Shown one piece after another: positions 1-10,299 of a DNA stretch of 64,000 nt. Source of the DNA: Aurifilum marmelostoma (Eukaryota > Ascomycota > Sordariomycetes > Diaporthales > Cryphonectriaceae); assembly GCA_027559495.1 (NCBI GenBank), contig JAMXSV010000003.1:2852001-2916000 (forward strand), written 5' to 3'. The position numbers were made by a program, and so were the translations under genes. The notes under the pieces were generated by a model. That model saw only the letters and a list, made by a program, of their open reading frames with translations, was not told the DNA's origin and did not search any database. How positions within the stretch are numbered: position 1 is the first letter of the stretch; each line of letters opens with the position of its first letter.

Positions 1-786
1 ACCGAGAAGAAGTCATCGTCTCCCCTCGCCGACCCCTCGTCACTGTCCAAGATCAGCCTCATCACTCCCAACATCGGCATGGTCTACTCCGGCATGGGTC
101 CCGACTACAGAGTCCTAGTCGACAAGGCACGAAAGGTCTCGCACACCGACTACAAGCGTATCTACAACGAGTATCCACCCACAAGAATATTGGTGCAGGA
201 TGTCGCCCGGGTCGTGCAGGAGGCAACGCAGTCTGGAGGTGTACGGCCGTACGGTGTCAGCCTGCTGATCGCGGGCTGGGACGAGGGCGTCCTGCCAGAG
301 GAAGAGGTCGAGAAGGCTGCCAAGTCAGTTGAGGGCGAGGGCGGTTTGAAGAAGCTTTCGGGCAAGACGGGCGGTATTCTCAAGGGCGGCCCCATGCTGT
401 ATCAGGTCGACCCGTCGGGCAGCTACTTCCCGTGGAAGGCCACGGCGATCGGAAAGAGTGCCACGTCGGCCAAGACATTCCTGGAGAAGCGGTACACGGA
501 GGGTTTGGAGCTGGAGGATGCGGTGCACATCGCGCTGTTGACGCTGAAGGAGACAATCGAGGGCGAGATGAATGGCGAGACGATTGAGATTGGTAAGAGC
601 CTCTCCCCTGCGAGACAACAACCTCTTTACGAGACTTCCCGACCCATCGACTAACGTGTGTGACTAGGTATCGTTGGACCCCCAGCAGACCATCTTCTTG
701 GCGTAGAGGGAGTCGAGGGCGCCAAGGGCCCACGTTTCCGAAAACTGAGCCCCCAGGAGATTGAAGACTACCTCACGAACCTATGA
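1..786 (+). CDS. PRE8: 20S proteasome subunit alpha type-2, 5'-truncated
   Basis: Core-particle alpha-ring subunit of the 20S proteasome (cytosol and nucleus); alpha subunits are structural and gate the proteolytic chamber. The reading frame is open from base 1. Exons are 1-592 and 668-786, joined across a 75-nt intron (gtaaga...ctag, with ctaac near its 3' end) that splits a Gly codon, giving 236 residues ending YLTNL. Seen: the block ITPNIGMVYSGMGPDYR, the PPTRILVQDVARVVQEATQ helix, GGPMLYQVDPSGSYFPWKA and the C-terminal GPPADHLLGVEGVEG region, all typical of the fungal alpha-2 subunit. About 45-50 residues, including the alpha-type N-terminal signature, lie upstream of the window. An acidic/Lys insertion around residues 100-120 is usual in filamentous fungi. 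Identity is secure; only the start is missing. Confidence 0.95.
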
Positions 787-906
787 TCTAATAATCACCG
801 TTGGGCACCGCTGCGACGGATTTTACGACTGTAACATAGAGCAGATGCATAGAAGACAATGGACGGATAAACCGATGTCATGAAATTATAGCCAGTATGG
901 CAGTGG

Positions 907-1921
907 CTACGGCACATGCTTGACGGTAACGAAGGAGCTTCTTGGTCCGGCTGCGACTGCCACAGGTATCTTCTTGTGTGACTGGTCCAGCACGACCTCC
1001 TCCCAGGTGTCAGCGCGCTCAGACCCTATGCCCAGTTGCCCGTCCTTGTTATCCCCAATGACGAAGATTTGGTTCTGCGTGGTCAGGACAATCACATGAG
1101 CGTCTCCGACGGCAACGTCGGCTATATCTTGCTCATCGATCACCACAGGAGTCGGCCCGCCAACGAGGTCTACAGGCACCGTTTGCTTTCCGAGATGGCC
1201 ACCCCAGACGTACAAGTCGTCCCCTTTGGTCAGTGCAGCGAGGATATATCCTCCAGCAGCTAATTTCTTGATAGGACCGGTGGGTAGATCCTGTAGTGAA
1301 TGGACTAGACCCGGCTTGTCTGCTGAAGTGTATTCGTCTAGATCCCGCGCGAGACATGGCATGTAGCGCTCGTCGCCCCAGGTATACACGCTCCCCGTCG
1401 AGGTAAGGGCCGCGAAACCGGCGTCGTAAGCGACGACTTGGGCGCAGTCCTGGAGTTCCGGGAGCTCCTGGCCTGGCGCACCGTCGAGGAGTTCCTTGAG
1501 GGAGTTGAACTGCTTGACAACACCGCCCGGGGTCCTGAGAACCTACAAAAATAGTACTAGTGTAAGTCTTTTGATTGCGTTACTTTTGCTTGTTAAACAT
1601 TTTGTGAGCTAGAGTACGGATACGTACGACGCGTCCGTTGGATGCCTCAGTCAAACAGTGATAAGCCCGAGGGTCTTTCTGGTATAGCTGCAAGTGTTCG
1701 CTGGGAAAGCAACCTGCCGTTTTTTCTATGTCACCAGCAAATTCTACTATGGTATGTGACAGGAACGCCTGCACATGCTTGAGCTTGCCCGGGCATTGCT
1801 GAATACAGGTAAATTGATGTAAATCCTCTGGTTCCTCTGGTTTATGGCTACTTGCTGGAATGTTGTCATTGTCGAAACAGAGCTGGCCCCAGGCGTTGAG
1901 GCCTGTACCCCAGAGTTCCAT
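907..1921 (-). CDS. RCC1-repeat (beta-propeller) protein
   Basis: Two exons on the minus strand, 1921-1628 and 1542-907, joined across an 85-nt intron (gtacgt...tttgtag) in phase 0; product 309 aa. The protein starts MELWGTGLNAWGQL and carries further RCC1-type blades (VYTWGDERY, DLYVWGGHLG, IFVIGDNKDGQLGIGS), so it is a small RCC1-like propeller, shorter than the seven-blade Ran exchange factor. It resembles the fungal RCC1-domain proteins grouped with alpha-tubulin suppressor Ats1. Function beyond a protein-interaction propeller cannot be read from sequence. It converges on PRE8, with 120 bp between the two stop codons. Confidence 0.85.
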
Positions 1922-3576
1922 CTAGACGAGCGTTCAGTGTAAATGGCCAGCTCGGCTTGGAAGCTTTGATCTACTCAACTCGGGCGATGAGGAGACCTAG
2001 TCCGTGTGCTGTAATCCGATGCTACTATGCAGGAGAGCAAAGAAGATCGGGCGTGTGTGATCAGAAGGAGACCCAGAGCGAATGAGCAGACTCCACAAAC
2101 TGTCGAGGTAATGGGGGGTTGTCGACCTATCGTGATACGCGGGTGGTTGGGAAGTGACCAAGACGCACTCAGTTCAGGTGGATACCTAGATCAAGTGACT
2201 GGCCTTGTTTGCGCTGTATGTCTTTGTTGTAAGGAGATCAGAATGGAAGGGTACATAAAATTGTGAATGTGCATGCAACAGCAGAGAAGTACAACTGTGA
2301 TGACTGCTACCAAGGCCACAAGGCGCGAAAAATGCGAGTCACGTCTAGATTGTGGCTGGCAGCAGGGTGGTCAGTGAGGTGCTATCCAAGACCCAGAGAG
2401 GCACTATAAACAAACGAAAGCGCATAAGATGATAGATCAATCTGGCAGTATATTTCTTTGGCTTTCTGTTGTAGTTGCTGGCGTTGTTGTGGGCACAGTA
2501 GCTGAGGAATACGAGAGGGCACAGATGTCGTACAGTTTTATGGAAGTAAACTGGATAGTGATATCAAATGCTGTGGGCTGGTTGTACTTAGTGCCCGTTC
2601 ATCAAAACAAATAGAGGGCCCCCCCCTCAAAGGCCCATCAGGCGGGGAAACCTCCTGTGGGGAATGGATCTCAGCGTTGCAACCATTTGCCAATCACCCG
2701 GAAGTACTTCAACCTTAAAACACCTGTTCCATACAGCAGAAACGATTTACATACATTATGAAAGGAGCAATACCTACGATAGGCACTGCATGATGTTCTT
2801 AGGATTTGTTTCCTTTTTTTCTAGAATACTCGACTGCCTAAGTACAGGGGCAGGATCGCCCTCTAGTGTGGACAGGGCACACTTGTATACCACTAAGTAG
2901 CACTGTACATCCTATCGCCGCAGGGGCCGCAGGGATTGAGCCCTTACCCCTGCTGCGACAAGAGACCTGCAAACAAACGATTTCAGCGCTGGACCTCGAA
3001 AACGATCAGTCATCCCAACCTCACCTCACTCTCAAGCTAGGAAAAGCAAAGAAATCTTGTTTCTTTATGGAATAATTCACAGCATACACACAGGACCTCT
3101 CGTCATCCCTGTCCACCATATCGAAAGCCAAACCAAAGATTGGGCGGACAAACCAACCAACCAGACCCCCCTGAATGAGAGGACCCGCAGTTTGGCCTGT
3201 CTTGTACCCTCAGCTGCTGCAGCGAACGCGCCTCCAAGGGAGGCTCAGATTTATTCCAGGGCAGGGGCTGGGACTGGCTGGTGAACAAGCTGCCTCATCC
3301 CATCCATCCAAACGGAATACTTCGCGAGGGACCCCCCCCTTCGGCATCTTTGGACCACCACCCTCACTCACTGCCACATCATCACCTGTCGCAATGCACG
3401 AGATCGTCATCGCCTCGGTCAATCGTTGAACCAACCATCCTTGTTCACCACCGCAAAACGAAGCAAATACCCCTTCTCAGCTCGACCCGCAGCCATCTTC
3501 TCACAACAATCGTTCATGACTGTCCACACACATCTTCATGCCCACGGGATTCCTGACGCCTGCATGAGCGGCTGAG
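1922..3576. other. Intergenic, divergent promoter region
   Basis: About 1.65 kb between two divergent gene starts. Short open frames exist but none has intron-exon structure or recognisable protein sequence. The last 400 bp before the downstream start are C/T-rich, as in many fungal 5' leaders. Nothing else seen. Confidence 0.6.
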
Positions 3577-6358
3577 ATGAGCCGGGACAAGGGAAAGAAG
3601 AAGGGCTTCTGGAAGACCCTTTTTAAGCCCAAGAAGAACTCAGCTGAGCACATCGGGGATAAGAAAAATGGCACCCTACCGGTACAGATTCTTTTCTGCT
3701 TTCCCCCCCCCTTTACACAATCGCGAAGCGGTTCTTCTATTTGACACATGTCACTGATACTGAAACCTAGAAAACCGAGGACACTGGGGACCCACTACCT
3801 GCCACACGGCCGCGGAGGTTGAGTGACCCGGAGTCCACCATACAGCGAAAGCCCAGCAAACAGAATATCCCCTTACGAAGTGCCACTCTTCAGAGCCTGC
3901 AGCCCCGAAAATTGCACAAGCGTCAAAATTCTGAACCACTTCCATCCAAAGGAAAGGAAACCGCATTCGCCAACGGTCATGCCCCGCGCTTCTCACCCGG
4001 CCCTGGGGCCTCAGATCAGGGCACGGGGACATGGCCGCCACCGGGTTACGGCCCCGGGGCCGAACTCCCTCTAGGCCATGCCATGGATTATATATCTAAA
4101 GGTGTCCCCGCTTTCAAAGGCCACATGCGACGTATACCTCACGCAGGAGATGAGTTCTGCTTGACATACGCCACCGCGGCTGGGAACCGAGGCGATGAGG
4201 ACGACGGCGTCAACCAGCACGACTCGATGACCCAGCTCATGACCATGAGGACGATGGGCCCGGGCACCGCGTCTCGTCCCTGGTCGACGGTGGAGCAGCC
4301 CAGCTATTCTTTTTACTTCGGCACGTTGCCCGGTACCGTGACCTTGAACCAATGGGCGACGACTGCGAGTGTCCGGCCACCAACGATCGCCCTGCGCGAC
4401 TCGGGGGTTGCGGCTCGTGACGTGGATTTGGTGCGCATTTTTGGCAGGCTCAAGGACTTGGAGTTGGGACTGGAGGATGACGACGTCGACTATATGTACA
4501 AGAACCTCTACCGGAAGTTCCTCAAGGATCCAGACCGTGTCCTGAGCCCCCACAAGACTCTAGACAAGCAGATCACCGACCTCATCTTGGTCCTCTCCCG
4601 TCCGGACCACTGGATAGACTTCTCGCAGGCCAAGAACCAGATCGTCACGCGTTTCATTTTTGACACGGCACACGTCAACCACGAGCAATATGTCAAGTTC
4701 TTCCACCAGCTGGTTCTCAGCATGGAGCTGGACCTGCGCATACATTCGAGGCAGCATAGCGAGTGGGCCAAGGAGAAGCTCTTGGAGCAGCTGCCACCGG
4801 CAATCAAATGGAATCTGGCTCTCTCGAGGAGGTGGCGGGATAACGTGAGAATTGAAGCCTATGGTAGCACGGCTGATCGAGGTGCGCGCCACCATGTTGC
4901 ATGCAACATCTCAAGTAAGGAATTTTGTGTGCTAACATATAGCTTTGTAGTAAAATTGCGGTATAAGCTGAAGCGACGCCAGGTCAAGATGATCAAGAGG
5001 TTTGCACAGATGATGAAGTGGCCCAATCTTGCTGAAACCTTGGCCTCTCTGAGACAAGGCTACGATGCCTCGAATCTTGATGCTATCAGCTCCCATGCCA
5101 TGGCCTTCTTTAGCGGTCTGGTACTACCTGGCGTGAGTACTAAATTCCGAAAGAAAGAAAAAAAAAAGAGAGAGAAAAGATAGCAGAAAGTCAAAGAGAC
5201 TCGATCATGTGCTGTACTGACACGAAAGGTAGCCTTCTTTCCCCTTTGTCATGATGAACGCCCTCATCGACATCGACCCGGATGAAGCCACCGACGATCT
5301 AGCCCTCCTTATCCACCTAAATCCAAACTGCGGTTTCCAGTATCGGAACAGTTACACCTACTGGACGTCAACCTCGATAGTTGGCAAGGTTCTGGCCCCG
5401 ACTTGCCATGAGGTCGCAGGCTGGGTCGGTCCAGCACGGCCAACACCGGACCTGAGCCGCTCTCAGATTGCGCGCGTGCGCTCGCGCCCGCCTCGACAGC
5501 GACTCACCGCCGATGATGTGCGCTTGATGGCAGACCGCTCCGATCCCCTGGGACCGCCCACAGATGCGTTCCCTGTCGAGGACTATGACATGATCCGTCC
5601 GAACGTGGACGATATTGTCGACACGGTGCGCATCGAACTCCTCTCGATGAAGCCCTGCACGGAAAGAACAGCCGATCCGGGACCCAAATGGTTCAACGTG
5701 GCGATACAGTTTGCCATCGACGGTGTCTCATGGCCTCTGCGCCTGACTTATGATGTGCACTTCATCTCGGCTTGGCCGTGCACGCAAGGACCGCACCCGC
5801 TTTTCTACGACTATACCTACCTCGCCGTCGCTGCAGACGAGGTCATCTCGATCCGCGATTGGGCTGGGCTGTACGGCGCGAGGAGCAGGGTGGACCTCAA
5901 AGGGTACAAGTCTGTAGCCGAGGGCATCAACAACGACGCCGACGCGGATCGCGATTTGTCGGACTCGACAGCAGGCGAGGGGTCGTCCAAGGGGCGCCGG
6001 CCGTCGGTGAATGGGAACGGGAATGGCCGACCAACGTCGAATGGGAAAACTGGTGATCACGGTAAGGAGGAGGAGGAGGATATCCTGGTGATTGAGGCTT
6101 TTGGTGTGCCAGACAATGAGGTATTGGCCAGGGCCTGGTGTGCACACTGGGGCCTGAGCGCAGTGGTGGCAGACATCGGGAAGACTTGGTAAGTGGATGC
6201 ATCAAAGTCCTTATACCACAGTGAACATCACAGTCGAATACCTCTAACAGTTCTTCCAACACAGCATGTCATGTGCCATCCGCGAAGCATACGCTGCAGT
6301 TCTGACCGTCGTCATCCTCGTCGATAACAGCAGCACTCAGGCCTTGTATGACGATTGA
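3577..6358 (+). CDS. Conserved fungal protein of unknown function (815 aa)
   Basis: Five exons: 3577-3681, 3771-4881, 4951-5132, 5233-6188 and 6265-6358; phases close to 815 aa. The N-terminus is strongly basic (MSRDKGKKKGFWKTLFKPKK), followed by a low-complexity stretch. The conserved core includes DHWIDFSQAKNQIVTRFIFD, YKLKRRQVKMIKRFAQMMKW, NPNCGFQYRNSYTYWTSTS and the C-terminal EAFGVPDNEVLARAWCAHW followed by a Cys/Ser-rich junction. I recognise this as a family found widely in filamentous ascomycetes but know of no assigned role or domain. The third exon was placed by family continuity: a 69-nt intron (4882-4950, gtgcgc...ttgtag) is a multiple of three with no stop, so unspliced sequence also reads through. 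The intron before the last exon (6189-6264) splits a Cys codon. No membrane segment or signal peptide is apparent. Confidence 0.85.
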
Positions 6359-7033
6359 GAAGAGATGAACGGGTTTCGTAACTGCACAAAAGCGAGGCCT
6401 CACGATCTGGAATGATTTCATCGCTATGACTAATGATGTTTTCGAGATCATTCAAGCATCTGGAACAGGAGTATAAGGGATGTGGAAGAGGGTTTGAGGC
6501 GTACTCGAAGTGTGGAATTGAGACAATCCGGGGAAAGGCGCGAGGAAATACCCCATGGTACTGGGGCATGGGAGTTCGGGGTTTTTACTTGCCTTTTTCT
6601 AGCCGCATATTAATGTTCTAGCTACTCGTCCAGCTAGCTGCCATTATCATTGCTGGAGATAGGAATAAAATGAGAGCCATTTTCCATCTCTATCCTGTGT
6701 TCGCATCTTCAAGCTTAGGGCGGGGGAGTCTTGGCTGAGGGAGACAGTCTGTCCTAATCCAAGCTAGGGTCTGGGTTCAGAGTGTGCCAGGGCGACCCAT
6801 GATGCAACCAGCCAGTTTAACCCTGTAAAATCGCCGACTCTGTGCTGTCCTCGTACCTGCCTGCAGCTGGACCACCTCTACTCCCCCGCCAAAGTTGTCG
6901 AATCTCTGCTGCTGCGACTGCTACAACTATCTAATTCTGTGGTAGCGGTTATGGTCTCAGAGATCGACCAGCTGTCTCTTTCCCTTGCGTCATAAATACC
7001 GAAGAAAAGAAGGGAGAGAGAGAGAGAGAGAAA
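6359..7033. other. Intergenic and GET1 leader
   Basis: No convincing coding sequence. The last 20 bp before the GET1 start are a (GA)n tract. Nothing else seen. Confidence 0.55.
7013..7030. repeat. (GA)n microsatellite in the GET1 5' leader
   Basis: About nine GA units end three to four bases before the GET1 ATG at 7034. The tract would be transcribed into the 5' UTR. Confidence 0.8.
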
Positions 7034-7984
7034 ATGGCCTCTCTTCTTGTCATTGTCCTTGCGGTCGAGGTCGCTGTGGCCGTGATGAACACCATCGGCG
7101 CCACGACCATCAACAACATGGTGAGCCTTTCTCCAGCCACTCCCCTCACCTGCCGCCCCCTAGGCGTGGCGGCAGAAGCACCCTTTATTGGACATGCTGA
7201 CAAGGGACCGGTTTCGTCGGCACACAGTTATGGAGGCTCTACATCTCCGCCCCGTCTGGCACCTCGAAGAAAATCCGTGGCCAGCGCGAGCTGCAGCAGT
7301 CGTACCTCCAGGTGCGGCACGACCTGAACGCTACGAGCAGCCAGGACGAGTTTGCCAAATGGGCCAAGCTGCGCCGGCAGCATGACAAGATGCTGGAGGA
7401 GTTGGAGAAGTCGAGTACGTCGAAGATAATTTGCATCGATTCCGTTTCTTAACCTGCACCTCTCCACTCCCCTCCCGCCCCTTCTTCCACACACATAATT
7501 TGTGATTCCACGTATCTTTCTTCCTTCAGGCTAGGCGGGCTGCTAACCTGGTATAATTCGCCCTACGCACACAGAATCCGGTATCGACACGACCAAGGCC
7601 TCCTTCGACAAAACCGTCAACGCCGTCCGGTGGTTCTGCACCTCGGGAGCCCGCTGGTTCCTCCCATTCTGGTACTCGCGCCAGCCCATGTTCTGGCTTC
7701 CACATGGCTGGTTCCCATACTACGCAGAGTGGCTCATCTCGTTCCCACGGGCGCCGATGGGCAGCGTCAGCATCGTGTCGTGGCAGCTGGCATGTACGAG
7801 CGTGATCACGCTGATCAAGGATACCCTAGGGGCGCTGGTGAGACTGTTTCTGGACACAAGAGCCGGTGGTCATGCGTCGAAACAGAAAGAACAGCCGTTC
7901 GAGGCTAGGGACACGGGCAAGGCAGACACAGCACAGGGCACAGCAGAGAAGAAGCAGGAGGAGCCTTCCAAGAAGGACACATGA
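7034..7984 (+). CDS. GET1: Get1/WRB, tail-anchored protein insertion receptor
   Basis: ER membrane receptor of the GET pathway; with Get2 it docks Get3 and inserts tail-anchored proteins. Exons 7034-7120, 7228-7414 and 7575-7984 give 227 aa. Seen: an N-terminal membrane segment (MASLLVIVLAVEVAVAVMN), then NTIGATTINN, a cytosolic coiled coil with NATSSQDEFAKWAKLRRQHD (residues about 55-90) that binds Get3, and two C-terminal membrane segments around RWFLPFWYSRQPMFWLPHG and SIVSWQLACTSVITLI. The tail is Lys/Glu-rich and hydrophilic. Both intron junctions are phase-consistent, and AAA for Lys is assembled across the second. Length and architecture match the family well. Confidence 0.95.
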
Positions 7985-8837
7985 TATAAGCATGACCGTC
8001 GTGCTATGTATATATTGTGGTCTTGTAGCAGCTAAGGAGGGAATCAGGAAACAAAAAGCATCTTTGTATGTCTCTCATCAATTTGACGCAAAGCTCTTCA
8101 TGGCCGGTAAGGACTGAAACTCTGCAACACTAAGTGAGATGACTCTTGGCAGAGTACTTGGGCTCGCTCTGGGCAACACTTTGACTCTAGCAACCACTGG
8201 AAAAGAAAAAGATTGCTAAAGCTTCGAAAGTGCCCGGTCTTTGGGGGGGGGGGGAAAGAGGCTGAAGAGAACAGCTACACGCTCCCTCATAACAACAATG
8301 CCTCCTCCAGATCTAGTCGCGTCCTCAACACTTACCAAAATCTTCTTCTGCCTCACGAAAACATTCATGACTAGAGGCAGGTTGCAGACTTCGATCTCAT
8401 GGTGGCATCGCGCATGTCTGGGAGCAGTCGAATCTCTTTGCGCATTGTCCGTTGCCAGAAAAGGCAGTGGTGTAGTCGCAATTTGTTGTTGGAAGGTCGG
8501 GAAAATTTTCAAGCAAATCGCGGGCTCACAATTTCCAGCAGTAGCTCACTGAAATACTAGCTGGGATGCCCCACGTCGCCCACCTAAACCCACTGCTGCC
8601 AGGGGGTTGCAGTGGTCGACTCTGGAATCCCTGCTTAGTCTGAGAGATCGCCCAGCGCCTAAACGGACTGGCATTGTTATAGTAAGTACTACGTAGCTAT
8701 AGTTACACATGCACAACACGCATGCACTCATAACCAGTCCTATAACAACGACGGCTCATGGAGCGCGAGCATTCTTGGCCTTCCGTTTCCTTTCCTCTCG
8801 AACCTCGCCACCACCGTCAGCAATAGTCACAGTCACC
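7985..8837. other. Intergenic
   Basis: No supported gene. Contains a run of 12 G at 8243-8254. Open frames here overlap one another on both strands and lack recognisable protein features. Confidence 0.5.
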
Positions 8838-10003
8838 ATGGTGGCCATATCATGGGGGACGTAAGTAGCGCAACATGGACACACTCTGCTCTCCTCGTCT
8901 CGGTGAGCGACCAACTAATGTTCACCAAACACAGGATCAAGTCCCTCCTTATCTTCTTTGGGCCCATGCTCGTTCCCAAGGCCATCACCTGGTACCGCTC
9001 CATGAAGAACCGCCCACACAACCAGAACAAGCCCATCGTGCCCCTACAAGACCGAGCCCTCCTCGCCATCCTCCTGCTCGCCGCGGCAGCAGTCCTCTTC
9101 CTGCTCTGCCTGTCCCCCTGGGCATCGCCAGAGAACATCTTTGTCGCCACTCGCTCCAACCCCACAGCATCCAGCGGCCTGCTCATGTCCCAGCTCTCCA
9201 TGAGGCGTCCCCTCACGCCAAGGGACGAGGTCCTCCGCACAAGGCTCGAGAGCAAAGCGGGCAAGCTGCTGTACTACAAGTACGGACCAGACGTCTTGGC
9301 CGACTGCCCATTCTGCAACTCCCAGGACCCGACGACATACCTCCTCTATGCCGCGCCGGCCATCGCCGCCTCACACCTGCTGAACGCTGTCCTAGTCGGC
9401 CTCGCCACCAGCGAGCTGCTCACGGGTAGGACGGGGAGCCAGTGGCGCCGCTTCGCGACGTACGCCGTCGTGGCGCTGGCTGCCGTCGACGCAGGTCTCC
9501 TGGTACAGTGGGACCACGTCGAAGGCAACGAGAGGGCCCGGATGCTGCGCGAGGTGGTCTTCTTCTACTGGCGGGCGCGTGTGGTCCGGTACCTCGCCCT
9601 TGCCTGCTTGGACCTGGCCCTCGCAGCCGTGCTGTACCTCAGCGCGACCAACAGGCTGTTTGTGCCCGACACGACCATCTCGGAGCGGATCGACATGATG
9701 ACGGCCGCGGTGAGCGCGGCCAACATGAAAATCAGGTCCGCAAACGTGCTGAAGAACACTGTGGCCCGGGACGGGGAGCTCAGGGCTGTTGATGCGGGCT
9801 ACTGGGCGCACGAGGGCATCTTGATGCAGGAGGCAATGGAGAGCCAGGAGGTCGTGGACAGCATGCGTGATGCCGTCGAGAACAGACGGATCGACCTCCA
9901 GAGCATGGAACAAGCAGCAGAGTCATTCGCCCAACGGATGATGGGGGGGGCCTGTGGTGGCCGAGTAGTTAGGGGTCCACGAACAAGTAATTCCAAATCT
10001 TGA
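8838..10003 (+). CDS. Multi-spanning fungal membrane protein, unknown function
   Basis: Exons 8838-8860 and 8935-10003 (74-nt intron) give 363 aa starting MVAISWGTIKSLLIFFGP, a start conserved in the family as I remember it. Hydrophobic segments lie near residues 9-26, 49-67, 143-166, 182-199 and 227-244. A CPFCN motif sits at about 132-136, between the second and third segments. The C-terminal third is soluble, with the conserved stretch around YWAHEGILMQEAMESQEVV. The family is common in Pezizomycotina and is sometimes labelled with unrelated enzyme names in databases; I see no enzyme motif. The last codons follow a run of eight G (9943-9950). With seven G the protein would end nine residues after the MM pair, so the present basic tail may be a frame artefact. 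Confidence 0.8.
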
Positions 10004-10299
10004 TGGCACAGTGAAAGGGAAAAGTTGCATTCGCCATCAAAGACCCCCTGAGTGATCATGCACATGGTCTCGTGGTGATGAGGATGGGACCCTCTCAAGG
10101 CGCCGAAAGACTAGTGACGCCTTGTGTGTAAGAAGTACTATACGCTTTGTAGATATTACGTCTTGCCTGGCTTGGTTCTGGATATCCATGGACGCCGAAA
10201 CAAAGACTGCTCCCTTATATCCCAGGGCCTTCTGAACTGAGGGAGAGCCTCTACCTCGCGTGGCATATAGAACCCAGCCGTGACAAGTGGGGCTACGGA

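Noticed and set aside
2429..3284. Chain of small plus-strand open frames upstream of the 815-aa gene
   Set aside because: No splice-consistent joins, no recognisable protein and poor composition.
4915..4950. 36-nt intron gtaagg...ttgtag in the 815-aa gene
   Set aside because: Shorter than usual fungal introns; the 69-nt alternative from 4882 restores the family sequence better.
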